In this document: piece after piece, positions 23,101-36,840 of the stretch
How the letters are laid out: each line of letters begins with the position of its first letter
Position numbering within the stretch: position 1 is the stretch's first letter
Assembly: GCF_019399895.1 (NCBI RefSeq)
Contig: NC_091878.1
Span: 806,001-870,000, forward strand
Source: Cardiocondyla obscurior
Taxonomy: Eukaryota > Arthropoda > Insecta > Hymenoptera > Formicidae
Direction of reading: 5' to 3'
DNA length: 64,000 bases
The notes under the pieces: model-generated
Seen by the model: the letters and a program-made list of their open reading frames with translations, nothing else
What the model was told of the DNA's origin: nothing
The model's database searches: none
Translations under genes and position numbers: made by a program

Positions 23101-26100
23101 CCGTGTCGAAATTAACAATTTAAACGTCCAGGTTCCAATTTAACAATTATCGTAAACAAAATTTCATTAGACGTCGAAATTTCACGCGTTAGATCAGGGA
23201 GCCTCGGGAGAGTCTTGCAGAAGGCGCTAAAGTTTGCTCCCTCGGGCAAAAGGGAGGAAAGGGTACTCTGCGAGCCGTCTCGTATGTCGGCCGCGTTACG
23301 AGCGAGCTGGTGGAGCCGAAGCCGAGCCGAGCCACGCGTTTCCTAATTATACCGACGTTTCAAAACCCCGCAGCAGCCGATGAACCAATATGCTTTTCTG
23401 GCTTGCAACATTCCCCGGACTCTCCTTATTCTTACGTACGCGCGCGGGAGCAGCTCGCCGCGCGGTAGGAATGCGATTGGCCAACAACGGGCCGACATAC
23501 GAGTCGATCGCCGGCGTGCACGACACACAGCGCACAACACACGCCCGGCTCGGCTCGGCTCGGCCTGTTATGCCTCCATCCTCTCGCCTGCCTTCCGCGG
23601 CGACACGTGGGTGCGTCGTATCGCGCGCGGATAAACGCACGAACGAGCTTCGCATACACACCCTAAATCACGACTCGACGAGTATCCAATGAAATCACCC
23701 TTGAGACATAACGAGAGGGTGATCGCGTTGCTTGCAAAAGTTTGCAACGGCTTGGCCGTGACCACAACTCGAGCACAGCTTCGACGCACCTGTCGATGCG
23801 GTCTTGACTATCTTAAACGTTTTATTATTTATTTAAAGAGACGCGAACAGCATGATCTGTTGGAAAACTTTGGTATAAGTGCGTAAAGCTTTTTCCCGAC
23901 GAGTATGTTCTCCCGAAAGAATAGCGAAAGAAATGGGACGTGAGCTCGGTTTCACACTTTTGCTTTAAGCTGGATTCGCTTCGTATCTCTTGATCCCCTT
24001 GATCGTTTAATGTAAGAAAATATTGATTTCTAGGATCATAAATTAGATCTGATGTTTGTATAATGATTTGAATTACGGTGTGTTTAACCTGAATGATTGA
24101 TTGCTCTAACTAGAGCAACTGATATCAATCAACCAATTTATACTTTCTCCTCCGCGTTAAAGACATAGAAGATAGAATGGTATTAGTATACCTGAATATG
24201 TTTATTTTAACTGAATTTCAAACGGTGAAGAACATATGCAAATATGTAAAAATCGCGTTTCTATGGGATACACCTACATACACTTTGGAGAAACGCGCTC
24301 TCGATTACCTAAACGAGTGCACAATGCCACGCGATCCGCGACGAATTGGTTCATCATTTCATTTCCATATCAGCTCGTATTTCTTTCCAACGGCGAGCAC
24401 GGAGAGGCAACTCGCACGCGAAAACCATTCACGACAATCGATTTCCCCTTCACTCGGAAAAACGAGCGCGCTATCAATACCTTCGCCTCGATCCGGATGT
24501 GTGTCACTTATCAGCTTTCAATGAACCGTCACGGAAAAAGATCCGACTTTTTACATGAATTTCTTTCGAATATATCATCGCCGATAATTTACGGTGTTAT
24601 CTCTGTACAAAATATTACAAAAAAAAAAAAAAAAAAAATTTTTAATAAAAAAAATCAAAGGATAAATAATTCTGTTCTAAAGAAGCAAAATTATTACAGG
24701 CATCAACGAACCTGAAGTCGAGGACTCTTTCCGAAGATTCGAAATATTCAAGTTGGACTCACCTCGCCTCGTCGGCGAAGACGAACTTCCGGAGCTTGAG
24801 GTCCCTCAGCACGACGCCGTACTCGTGACAGGTCGCAACGGCCTTAGCCGCTTGCCGGAACAGCCGCCTTGCCTCGGGCTCGCGCAGCCTCCTCCGTGCC
24901 CTTACGTAGGCGTGCAGGTCACCATGGTGACCCTCCAAGAGAAGATAACGCCGACCTCCAGGTGCCTCTACCACGCCGGCTACGCCACTCGCCGCGCCGG
25001 TACCCTCCAGACGAAGGTGGGCCTGCAGCAACGCCTCGCAACCTTTGTCGCCCACGGTCAGCGCCTGCAATTCGGAAATGCAATAGTCAGCAACTATCCG
25101 CATGCTAATTTGAATGGCAATGTTGAAAAAAATTCGTCAAAATAATCGTTGAATAATCTGTATATCTAATTAATGTAAATAAATGTAAATCTAAAATAAA
25201 TCTGTGTATTCTAATTAATTCAATCTTTATTAATTTTATCACGCGCTCAATAGTCCCGACCAACTATATTTCTATGACGCGTTTGACATTTTTCTGCAAA
25301 AGCGCAAGAACGACGAATGTTCTTGCGATTTATGAGCGGTTTTAATGAAAACTCGATACCGGTTGCGCTGGTGTGCGCTTTCAATTCTGAATGGAAATGA
25401 ATCTCATCGTTCAACAAGCATCAATTATTTCCACCGGATATCCTTGTGAAAGAGATACTCACCTTCGCGCACTCGAATGACGATTAGGTCATCTTTTTAT
25501 CCGGCCGCGCAACACGTCGATCGGATTTGAGGTTGATAAAATTACATCCGCTCTGATTTTCAAAATTATTTTAATCACCGACCGAGTTCGCGAATCAAAT
25601 ATCGATACCGAAGTATGACGCTGCGACGATGTGCAATTACGCCCGGTATAAATTTGAGTTAAAGGTAGAGGTTCAATTTGATGCATCCGAACACCTGTGC
25701 GCGTATTATTTATAACAATAACTTTAAGGCCGACCTGCGGACAAAAACTGCATTATGGAAACTACGTGCAGCGAACGAAACCGCCGATCACCTTTGAAAC
25801 TCGGCTCGTCCAGCTGTTCATCTCTCCGGCTCGTGTCGAAACCTGACACCGTTTCGACATTCGAGTCTCATTAGTTTAATAAGAACACCGTGCATTCTTT
25901 TCGAAATCGCCCTATCGAACACCGCTTTTGTAACGCTCCTAACTCGCGCCGAAAACTCGCTCGCAACCTCTCGGTAAAAATTAGGAATAAGCGTGCAAAA
26001 CAAAGTCGGCCCTTTTCGCAAGGCGCGACGAGATTTCGCCTAAACTTTCACATCAGCTTATCAAACGTCATTAACAAACATAAAAAAAAAAAAAGAATTA

Positions 26101-28047
26101 TCGACTTCCTTTCACTTGTCTCGCGGAGAAATTAATTTGAAATTAAATAACCCTTTGCAAAATAATTAAAAATGCAAAACCTTGACGCGTTCCATTTAAG
26201 CGCGTATTATTTCATATCTCCAATATCGACGAGTGACCGTTCAATCTGATTCTCGCGGCTCTCCCTCCGCTTTCTCTCCGCTCTTCCAAAATAGATGTGA
26301 CCTCTATTATTTTCCCCGAAATCGCAATTCCGGCTCGCCGCACGCGGATACGCTTGCGAAAACGCGCGGCACGCTCCCGCGCGTAATTGTCAATTAAATT
26401 AAACGGCCGCGTAGCTTTACAGGCGATTATGAATAACGGACGGTAACGTGCCGATACGCGACGGATGTGCGAGGAGGCGAAGAGAGGCGAGTACGCGAGG
26501 TGACACAGCCTTGTGTTTGTTCGCCGATGATGTAAGCGACGCATTGTATAACGCGCGGTGATTGTAAAACGTTAATGGAAAAATGCGACGAAGGAGATGG
26601 ATCTGCCACACGTGGCGAGCTCTGACGACGTATCGCAGCTCGTTTCGTGCGGACCTTGCGAAGGAAAGAGAAAAAAAAAAAAAAAAAAAAAAAAAAAGGG
26701 GAGAACGCGATATGGAGAAACGTTGAAATCTATCTCTTCCGATTGTGCGCTGATACGAAAATTCGAGATACAGCGGACGCGATATGCCACAAGCGCATAA
26801 ATAAGCATAAACGTGCCCAAGGAACAGGAAGCGGCTCGCACGCGTGCGTGTTACGTTTGCATACGTACTTTGTACGTCTTGTAACGTAACAAGCACACTC
26901 TCATTTTTTTTCCTATTATCAACGCGAAGCGTTGAGATAACACCAGAGACTGAGATCTTGCAAAAATCGCGGTTCCGCGAACGCGAGAAAATCCAAAATA
27001 ACGGCTTCGAAAGGAGAAGACCGATAGATTTTTTTTTTTATCTCTTGAAATCAGCCCTTCGTGATTAACATACCTCGCGTTCCACGTTGCAAGGTATTTT
27101 ATCAGGCATCTCAAAACGGAAATTGTTCTCTCTCTCTTTTTCTCTCGTCAATTAGGGAAAGGGGTCGTCTAGATAAGAATTAATTGAGTCTTCCTTGAGG
27201 AAGTTGTAAACGTTTCTCAGACGAGCGGCCGCCGGTTGCGTCGTTGTCGATCTCGCAACGAGCTTCTTCACGGTGGAAGCTTCGATCGACCCGAACATTA
27301 GCGGACCGTTACATCCGTATGCCCTATTATATAACGGCCACGGCATTTGGATGGAAACTCAACAGCTGCAGTGCGCCGTGAGGATGCATCCACGTGCGAT
27401 GGCGCGGCGCCTTTATACATATACCGCGTCGGTGCCGCATTATACGGCAAAAAAAAAGAGTTAATTCGCGATATCGCCATCGGGTATTGCGAAACGTCTG
27501 TTATTTATCACATTAACCATTCGTGCTGTTATTACATAAGAATGCAGCGCGGAATATGAATTTTTATCTCGATGAATTTTTATCAAAGATTGGTTCGGGT
27601 TTATAGAAAAGTGGAGCAGAGCCGCCGTGGAAATTTCGGCCCGTCTATTTTTGACCCGACGAAAATGATATCGGCGAAAATGATAAGGAAGTTCGCAAGG
27701 ATCTCGATACTGACCTTGGCAACGAGCTGCTGACCGTTGTGCACGTCGAGGCACCGATAAAGAGCGCTACCCTCGGCCGGACCAAGGAGCAGGAATCGAT
27801 CCCCAAGTATGGTTGGACCCCCGTGAAGGTCGGTCGGCACCGATTCGCAGCTCGGGAAGACGCAGCTCGCCGGTACCACCGCGCTGCTCTCGTCGCTGGG
27901 CGACTGTTGCTGCTGCTGCTGCTGCGGCTGCGGCGACTGCTGCTGGTGAACGACGTCCTGGCCGCCGTTGGAACCGACCAAAAACTTGCCATTGTTGGTA
28001 CGGGTCGGTATTTGCAGATGCAGTGGATGCTGCCTAGCCACTCTCAT
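20103..28047 (-). CDS. trbl: Tribbles pseudokinase
   Basis: Kinase-like adaptor that recruits substrates to the COP1 ubiquitin ligase and modulates Akt/MAPK signalling in the tribbles family. The coding exons are 27715-28047, 24763-25064 and 20103-20565, phase-consistent, for 365 residues. The N-terminus is low complexity with a poly-Gln stretch (about residues 40-48). The pseudokinase domain starts near GDRFLLLGPAEGSALYRC, where the glycine loop is degenerate, and keeps the VAK lysine. The catalytic-loop equivalent is VLRDLKLRKFVF, and the DFG position is replaced by SLEDAVIVEN, the tribbles hallmark. GCPAYVAPEVL and WSLGVLLYTMLVGRYPF follow. The tail has HPWL and the COP1-binding motif DQVVPE eight residues before the last residue. 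The start at 28047 is the first ATG in frame. Introns of 2.65 and 4.2 kb are CpG-rich. Confidence 0.96.
20566..24762 (-). other. Tribbles intron 2 (4.2 kb)
   Basis: No recognisable coding exon on either strand. The part from about 20.9 to 23.7 kb is GC- and CpG-rich and produces many spurious open frames. It resembles regulatory or promoter DNA more than ordinary intron, and could contain an internal promoter or enhancers. An imperfect inverted repeat lies at 24096-24132. Confidence 0.5.
24096..24132. repeat. Dyad-symmetric sequence in tribbles intron 2
   Basis: Nested inverted repeat: the inner arms TTGCTCTA and TAGAGCAA are nearly contiguous, and outer GATTGAT pairs with ATCAATC. It could form a hairpin or be a palindromic protein-binding site. 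Function unknown. Confidence 0.6.
25065..27714 (-). other. Tribbles intron 1 (2.65 kb)
   Basis: Mixed AT-rich and CpG-rich sequence with a 26-bp poly-A run near 26671. No coding exon or RNA gene recognised. Confidence 0.5.
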
Positions 28048-28419
28048 GTTGCGCGCACGCACAGCCGCACGCACGCACGCACGCACAGGCAACACACCTC
28101 CGGGTGCGTCGCGATCGTCAGCACCTTCCCTGGCGTCCTGTTATCGCGTTCTCGTCCACGCAATCGCGATATTTAGTTGCGAGATGCGCTGAACACACTT
28201 CGCGTCACTTGGACGTCGCACTGAATACTACGAATCGGGTATCCGACATTTGTTATGTACAAATACGGTGGTACTGGCTCCTCTAAGCTCTAACGCGTTA
28301 ACTATTAGTTAGAAATATCACTTGTGCTTTCGGTGGCCCTCGCAGTGTCGTTGCGCCGGGTCCTTGGACGGAGAGAGATCTTGGTGGATTTATCAGTCGG
28401 TCGCTCTCGAGAGCTGATC
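28048..28419 (-). other. trbl: Tribbles 5' UTR of the first coding exon
   Basis: Upstream of the start codon the minus strand has a good acceptor (TTGTTTCTTCGTGTTGCAG) ending at 28420. The exon therefore extends from 28419 and is spliced to a distal non-coding exon. It contains a (CGCA)n tract at 28066-28087 immediately before the start codon. Confidence 0.5.
28066..28087. repeat. (CGCA)n tetranucleotide repeat in the tribbles leader
   Basis: About five consecutive CGCA units within 45 bp of the start codon. The length is probably polymorphic. Confidence 0.85.
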
Positions 28420-31400
28420 CTGCAACACGAAGAAACAACGATTACTGTGAGCGATCGCCGGTTATCTCGACAGTTATAAGGAGATTCGTATTACTGTTAT
28501 TTTCGAATCGAATTACGAAACTATACAAGTATCTGCTATCGATATATTCTTTCATCATTTAAACCCGTGGGACGAGATGCGTAATGCCGTTGCGTCAAAG
28601 TCCGGCAATATATCGTGCATCCAGCGTAATTATTTTATAATTACATCGAGCGTGATTTTCGTGTTGGCGAATCGAAAATGAGACGAGCGTGGCCGCGAAA
28701 ATCTCAGATCACGGTAAACCGGTATGCGTTATTTTTACGGTTTTCTTTTTTTTTTTTTCTTTTTTTCAGGGGTACATTCTCGGACTCTCACTGTGTTTCC
28801 TTTCGTAAAAAAAAAAAAAAAAAAAACTGAAGATGAAATATCTCTGGTAATTCGCGCGGATGACCCTGGCCAAAATAACAGAAGAGGCATGGCGCACCTA
28901 TACCACAATTACGCCCACGCGCTTGTCGCAGATATATACACGCATACATCTAATGTGACAACGGGCGACGCACAATAGTTCCGTTCACGGGGTGCTCTTA
29001 ATATGATTCACGGACGTAATTTCAAAAGCCGACGTCGTTTCGACATTCTCGCGCTCCATGCGCAATTCTCATACTGCGAGAAGGGGACAGGGGTCCGGTA
29101 AGGTCAGGGGTATTCGCACCGGGGTACAGAGACGGCGGTGAGTCCCGAGCCAACTTCCGGCCACGCTTTCGCATCATAAGCGCCGACTAATTTCGCTTCA
29201 CCGCCTCGTCAAACGTAAATTTCCTTCCATCTTTATATAATTTTTTACGAGAACGAGGGGAACGTAAAAGGCGTCGTCGAGCGTCCTTCGTAGATCTAAA
29301 GAGCGCACGTCTATTAAAAAATTATACGGACGTGTCCTCGCGGTTTAGCTTTGAACCGAACGAAGGAAAGTGACCGGCAACGAAGGAATTACGTGGCGGT
29401 TTCATACTTTTGTGAATGATCGGGCAAAAAAAAGAAGGCGGGGGTGGCACGCGTGACCGACGATCGCGCGAATGCGAGACGGGGTCAGCTCGCGAGAGAA
29501 AAGATATCCCTTGCCCTCCCCGCTTCTCGAGTAGAACAGGGCACGGTCGAATTTACTCGAGACCGCCTGAAATAGTAGCGGGCTGCAACGATCCGCTCGC
29601 GCGATGACTCACGCGTGTAATTTTATCGCTAAATGCCTCCCCGCGCGCTCGACCAAAGGCCTCCTTCCCGCCCGCACTCCGCCGATAAGTGTCGATGACA
29701 CGCCATTGATTCGCGATGTTTACAAAACAATCGGCTCCTCCCGCACGCGGACGCATCATCGAAATCCGTGACGGAGCGCGCTGCACTCGCGTCGCTCGCA
29801 GATCGGATCCGTGGACCACTGCAACTGCAGAAGGTGCGGGCGTACCGTTATCACCGTCTCGTATTCCATCGGGCTGGTATTCCAGCACCGAGAGATCCCG
29901 TTTCACGGCGATCTAGCATCAAGGGTGCGCTAATTAAAGACTAAACTAGGACCGCTAAGCGGTCATTGTTCTCGTTCGCCCGCGAGGAATTACAGCGAAT
30001 TAGTGGAACGATTAACGACGTGGCGGTAACGAGCAAGGTCGAATACGAAGCCCGCCGCTTCTACTGGAACAAATTACCAATAAGAAGATCGGTTTCTCGC
30101 CCAAGTATCGCAGCGATCTTAACTGCGCGAGATAAGGATCGGCGAGCTGGTTGAGAAACGTCGAGATACGACTCGCGGATGTTAACGAAAATCAGTCTAT
30201 TCCAACCGTACGTTCAATTAAACGAATTTTAATTAAAATTACAATTCAGTTGACGCGAAGTCAATTGTCATCGGATATTAAAAGGCACCGTTTTTCCGCC
30301 GCCTAGAGGAGGGAGATCCGAGTTTTTAAAAGACGCGAGGGACAGACGTCCGGATATTGTGATACCCGGGGATTCGCGAGCCGCGATTCTTTTTTTATAG
30401 AGAACAACCTTGGCGATCGGGGCAAGAATAGATTGTCGCGGACAATTTTGACGTTGCTCAACGCCCCCGGCTTGTTTGCGCGCCGCGTCTACGTATCGTT
30501 TGAAAATCATATATCAAACGCTGACTGGGCGATACTTCGCGGCCTCTCTTCCATCGCGATATCTACGCACTTGCGCAAAAACACACGACGCCGACGCAAC
30601 GGCGAGATCTCCTCGCTCCAAAGATCAGGGCTGTTCGTGCAACAACGTGATCTGCCTCTTCCTCCCCTCTACCAGTTTCCCCTCCTTGTCCTTCGCTCGC
30701 CGGCTCGTCTTCGTCGCGCGATACAGAGCGAGATGGCGAGGTAAACGCTTTATCGCCACCGAGGACTTTCCTCGAGGCGGAAAGCGGCCGCTATCTCGGA
30801 TCACGTGGATGCCGCGATATTCGCGAGGTCACGCGTCGTATCGGCAGGTGAACGCGCCTGAACTTTCAGTCGAAGGAGGAACACCTCCTTTCCGAATGTT
30901 TTCTGAAACATCGCGCCGCGATATAGCCCGGAGTCATCGACGTCCCGAGACCCGACCTAGACCGCGATGTTTTTCCCCGATTTCGAGCGTCCGCTATCGC
31001 CAAGTATTTAAAAAATGTTGGACTGATAAACTTTATCGCGTCTCTTATAATAGAATAAAAATAAAGAACCGTTATTTTACTTCTATTAGAAGACGTAAAG
31101 ATTAAACCGCATCTATCACTATCGCAAAAGGCGCCGGGATTTATTTCAGAAAATGCAGTATTCGATTCGTTCGATTCAACGAAAGTTCGAAATCAAATAT
31201 GTATCCCTAGTCGATAACGCGCAGATAAAGGCCCGGGACACGGGGGAAAAATTACATCACTCACTTCGAAGGAAATGATGTAATCTTTATTGTGCATTAA
31301 GTTACAAATTCGAATTCGTTACGCGTGAATAGACGGCGCTGACCTTTTTACATGGTCTTTTTTTTTTTTTTCCTCTCATCGCGTACACGTGTCTTCAGAC

Positions 31401-34400
31401 ATAAGATAATTATGGCGTAACATATTTTTTTATTCCGTCCTATTGGAAGTTCCACGGGCCGGTGTCTTCGCAAGATCAATAACCGAACGCCAGAGCGAGA
31501 GCAGATCCTTTTCGCACGAGACGCGAGATAAAGCTCTCTCGCCAGACAAAATTAAAAAAAAAAAGAAAAAAAAAAAGTCTTGGACAGTTATCGCGAGAGG
31601 ATTCAAGTCGGTTCTTACGAGACGTTTCAGCCGGCAGGTGTACAGACTCCTCGGGGCATTGTCGAGGTCTTTCCCACCCCTCCGTCCCTTGCCACGTTTT
31701 CTCTCTTCTCCCCCCGAATGAAACGTGCGTACCTGACGAAATCGCGAGCTCGGAATTAGTAAAGTGTTGCGTTCGCCGTCGTCGCCATCGCCGTCGCCGC
31801 GTGTGTCGAAACGATACGCGCGATATACCAGCCGACCCACACAGCAGGCCGCACACACACACGCGCGCGCGTTCACATTCACGCGCACATTCGCGCAGCG
31901 TTACCGGCTACGGAGATATCCTTCGGTAAGGTCAAAATGGCGGAGAATTGCACGATTGTCGCGCTCGCGCGCGAGGCCGATATTGCGGGCACCGTTTGCA
32001 TTAATAGCGCGCAATCGTATGTGACGCAAACCCGCGAAATATGTAAATTACCTAACAGCCTCGCGCTGCTGCTCCCGTTTACGATTTGTGAAACGCGAGT
32101 GCGGATTTCGGAAGACGACCGGTCTCGACACTAGGTTTCCCTCGCTCGCTTCTTTCTCCGTCTCCCCTCTTTTTTTTTTTTTTTTCTACACGCAGAGGTC
32201 CTCGCGGATTACTTCGCGGGCTGTATTCCGCGCACGGAAGGTTCAACTTCCGGTGCCAAAGACCAGGAAAGATAAAATTCGCGCGGCCGGACGACCCCGC
32301 TCCCTTTTCCCGGAACAAACAGATCTGTTTGCGTATCGCCGGTGGCTTGCGCGCAATGTAAACGCGCCGCGATCCTTACCGGTTTTTAGTGTCTGCGTCA
32401 AATCGCGCTCATTCAACGTAAATACGCTCATTCAGTGCGAGCACGCCGCTGACTCAGTAGAAATAAACAACGATCGAAGGAGGAAAAAGCGCGTACGCGA
32501 CTCGCGCGATGAGAAAAACACATGAAGGGCTGGAATATTTTCCTGCGACGTCTTAATTTCATTTGTCTCGCGACGTTTCATTTTTTTTTTTTTTTAAGTG
32601 TCAATTTTTTTAGCCTCTAGAAATTTTTTAAAGTCCAGACAATTTCCGGGCCGGAATCAATATTCGAAGGAACAACTTGTACGATAAATATTAATCTCGA
32701 AAAAAAAAATAAGTTTCTAAATTTTACGGCTAAGAAACGATTAATAAAATTACTTTAAGAGTTAACGTCGACCCTTGCAGATAATTGGAAATCGGAAAAT
32801 TAAACTACGCCCTTTGCGATGCAACAGCGAAATCTTTCGAGGAAAGTTGAACAAGAAATTGCTGACGTAATCGGCACTTTAAAACGGATGTTAATTTACC
32901 TAATATTTCCCTAATGACGTCACCCTCGACCTCCAGGCCGACGTTATCAGGAAGTGATTACGATTCAGATTCGAGGAACGCTGCGAAATTCATTTAGCGA
33001 GCGTCGGTCTTTCCGGCGGCTACCGACATTTCGATCGGCCACGCGAAGCAACGTGAAAATTCACGACGCATCGGCAATTAACGCGACATCAGCCGGTTTA
33101 ATAATCCAACTCTAATTAACGCGCTCCTTCGACATCGGCGACAATACGCGATTACCGATAAGCCGCATTAGTTTCGCACAATTGTCCCCAGCGAATGTTC
33201 GTACGCGGACGTCAAAGCTCGACGCAATTCCGTCAATTTGACCATCCGTTAGTCAAAAAAAAATTTGTTAACCAACCGTACACCTCACGAAGACGTGCTT
33301 CTCGTCGCGGCTTCTATTTTACTCTCGCCGACGCTCGGCTGACAAATGCAGGTTTCAAGGTGCAAGGTCAAAAAAAAAAAAAAAAGAGAGAGAGAAAAAA
33401 AGAAAAAAAAAACAATGTCGCTGCCCGGATATTTGTCGAGTATCGGGACCGCCGACGGTAGATAATTGACCGTAAATTAATAAGCGGCTCGCGATATCAG
33501 GAACGGCGCGTACGCGGCAACGAACGGAAACTACAGCCGTTCGTCTCCCGGCGCGGCGCGGCGTTAAGTTGGCCGCGAACCAGGCGTGGGTCAGATCGGT
33601 CGCCGGCGGGCGGCTACGTCGAAGGCCTCGCGATAGCGCGGGTACGAGTCGATAGAAAAGGCACTGCACTTTGCACCGGGCCGACGCGGACACGCGGACG
33701 CGACGACGGCGGCGCGAAGCCACGAGCATTCCGACCGTAGGGAGGGAAAAAGGGGGGAACGTCGCGCTACTAGTTTCCACCCCGCGTGTGGCATCTGCCC
33801 GTAGTATTCCACGGTCGATAGCGCGTTTCCTGCGAGTCCAGGGGGTAGGTACACACGCGCGTTCGCTAACGGTTGATTTCTCCGTTTCACTGTGCCATAG
33901 CGGGGAGGAGAAGGGAAAGGAGAAGATACTTCTCCCGGCTATTTCCGCCCGCGGACGAGCAACATTTCTACGAGATATCCCCTGGCTTTTACCTTTATAT
34001 GTTCCTTTCGTAAACTGTCGCCGTGCGTCGTTCCTGAATCGGTGGGTAGCACGATTGGACACGTCCGCAGGCGGCACCGCGATTCGAGGGATGCGATCGA
34101 GCGAGATTACGCCGCTGATCGGCCTCGGGGTCTTCTTCTGCTTCCTTTTCTTCTTGGCTCAACTTCGCGTCGACTGCTGCGTCACGGTGACGGTGGCGTC
34201 GGTCCGTCCGCTATTCGTTTTTCGAAACGCGGTCGCTGAAGCGGGGCTCGTTCGCGCGACGAGTTCTCGGGGATTCGCGTACGAACGGCAGCGAAATAGA
34301 CGAAGAAAGAATGAGCGTGCGCGGAAGGCGAGAAAGAGACTCGTGGTATCCGCGCAACGGACGGTCCAACGTTTGGGCCGGCCCACCGCTCAGAAACGAC

Positions 34401-36787
34401 GGCGGCAGTAGGACGAGCGAACACGAACCACCGTTGCCATTGTGCAGCTGACAACTGCAGGCTGCCGAACGAGCGTAAGCAAACGTAACCCGTAACCGTC
34501 CGGGCGCACGCGCCTTCGGCCGCCATCGACGATCTTCGGTCGACCAACCAGGTCCGGCGCGATCGCGCGCTCTACCCGGCGTTATCCTTCTGATTCAACG
34601 TGGCGCAACTTGGCTCACCCGACACAATCGAGTCGGTCAGGCCGTACACTCACCGTCAGGAATGCCGTTCCTAGTGCCGCGACGGCGGCCAGCGTACGTG
34701 GTCTTGGCGTGGTCTGCGTCGAACCTCACACGGAGCGCTCGCGTAGATGTGCCGGCGACCACCGGTCATGGAGAACCGAGAGGGGAAACTACTACTACTA
34801 CTATATCTCCCGTACTCGGCGGGTGAGAGAGAGGAAAATCACGTACGCCAGCCGCCGTCGCCGCTCGTCGCGGAAAATGCCATATCTGCCTTTTAATGTA
34901 CACCGAACATTGATATCTGAATCTGAATACAACACGTTGCGTATACTTAGAGAACCATAGATACATTTCCCGCTTCTCTTCCTCTTTTTTTTTTTTTTTT
35001 TAAAGATAGATAAGATTTATATTTACCGCGTTTGCCGATACTTCTCTAAAGTAATCTAGAACAACTAATTAACCTGGTTGATGCTAATCGTAGGATTAAG
35101 TTGCGCATTGTCGCGAGCTATTGTTGTCAGAAGTAACGAGTGATATTTAATTGTACGATAGGAAATTGCCTCCTTTTTCGCGGTCAACGGTGCGACGGGC
35201 TGGAAGGAGGGCCGTCCCGAGTCGCCGGAAATGAGAAACGGCGTTACATCACACGCCACCGCCACCATAAGCACGTGTTTGGCGATCGCGCGCGTCAACG
35301 AGCGCTTCCTCGTGTCTCACGGAAAGCCAGCCGGCCGAAAAAGACGATACTCGTGACGTCATCTAATTCTAACGAGGTAAGAGATAGATCGTACGCGCGT
35401 CGCCTGCGTTTTCGAAGCACGCAAAACGAGCCGGAATTCGCGAAAGGAACATCGGAGGCGTCGGGTCGCAGGAGACGCTACTGGCTGTTTTTTCCCCTCT
35501 TCCTCTCCGCCGCACCGGACATGTGTATACGTGGACTCTTCGAATCGCGACACGCGGTTCGTGACGGTCGCGTATCGAAGCTTATCAAATGCCCGGAGTG
35601 TCCTAACGTTTACTTGCCGTAAGGAGCGCTTGCAGCGAATTCAGAATTGTCCGTCACGCGTCAAGGGTTTTTAAACGAAAGGCGCGATGTGAGCAAAAGT
35701 TGGAAATTGTCGATTATTGACTACGTTTTATCAAAAATGTAATAACGCCAGGAATTATTCGAGCAACAGTTTTGTAACTCTTACCTGCGCTGTTATTATA
35801 CGAATTTATTTAATGTTGACTTTAATTTTTTTTTCCCGTCGTGCTTTACTTCGTTTAGATTTTTTAATGATTAATTTTTTTACGCTGAACAGCTACTTTC
35901 GGTGCGAATAATTCTGCGATATTAGCGGAGTCTTATTTCCTATAAAATTGCAGTTTAAAATGCGTACGGATTGTTATCCAATTCACAAAGGCTTCTGTAC
36001 AATTTTATCGCAGCTTACATTTTTTTTTTTAGTTTTTTTTTTTTTTTTAGTTTTAGCTACGTTTGTCGAAAGCGCGGGCCACATGATTGGCAAGAATTTC
36101 GAATGAATCCGATTTATTTCGAACGTTTTATCCGTCAGGATTTCTTTGGTCGATGACGAGATGGAAAAAAACGGCGGTAAAAATTCACGCGTGCATCTTC
36201 TAAAGAGGCGAGATCTCTCACGAAAGACTTGTACAGCACGGTGCAACACGCCCTTGACCTACCTTATCGTTTCTCGTTGCGCGCGGGTGGCACGCTTTAA
36301 ACAATTGCGCGTATAAGGGCATGCAATTTCACCCACGTGTGACCGTGACGAGTCTCCCACACATTAGGAAAAATATAAGAAAAAAAAAAAAGAACCGCAA
36401 AGTCGCACGAACAACAACTGTTAAAAGAATCGACGACTCGGCGCATCTTTTCGCAAAATAATTTTTGTACTCGTCGTTTACAATATTGCATTAATTAATT
36501 ATTAAACGTATCGGTAAATGAAATCGCACATTAATTTTGTGCCGAGTGAGTAGAGGGACTTTAAGCGATTTAAGTTTGCAGAGCTTCGGGGCATTCGAAT
36601 TTAAATTAGTTTCCTGCGCCGGAATTAGTATACGTACGCGTATGCAAACGTATGCACACTTTTAATCTCCGATATATTTCACGTATTCCATATGCACGGA
36701 CGGTCGAGGTACACGTATGCAAAACTTATCGACTGCCTGGAAATCGCCGGGACATGTGCATGGCCGCATTCACGTACACGATTCGAG

Positions 36788-36840
36788 GGAGAGAAAGAGA
36801 GAGAGAGAAGAAGAAGAAGAAGAGAAAAAAAAAAAAGAAA
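36788..36840. repeat. Purine-rich GA/GAA/A tract
   Basis: GA repeats followed by about five GAA units and an A run: a strand-asymmetric purine tract. Confidence 0.8.

Noticed and set aside
30476..31105. 209-codon plus-strand open frame
   Set aside because: Same compositional artefact; no family motif, no supporting splice structure, overlapping frames open in parallel.
33355..34411. Overlapping open frames of 240 and 246 codons on opposite strands
   Set aside because: Arg/Ser-rich compositions, no recognisable family, simultaneous openness in several frames; explained by GC/CpG-rich DNA with few stop triplets.
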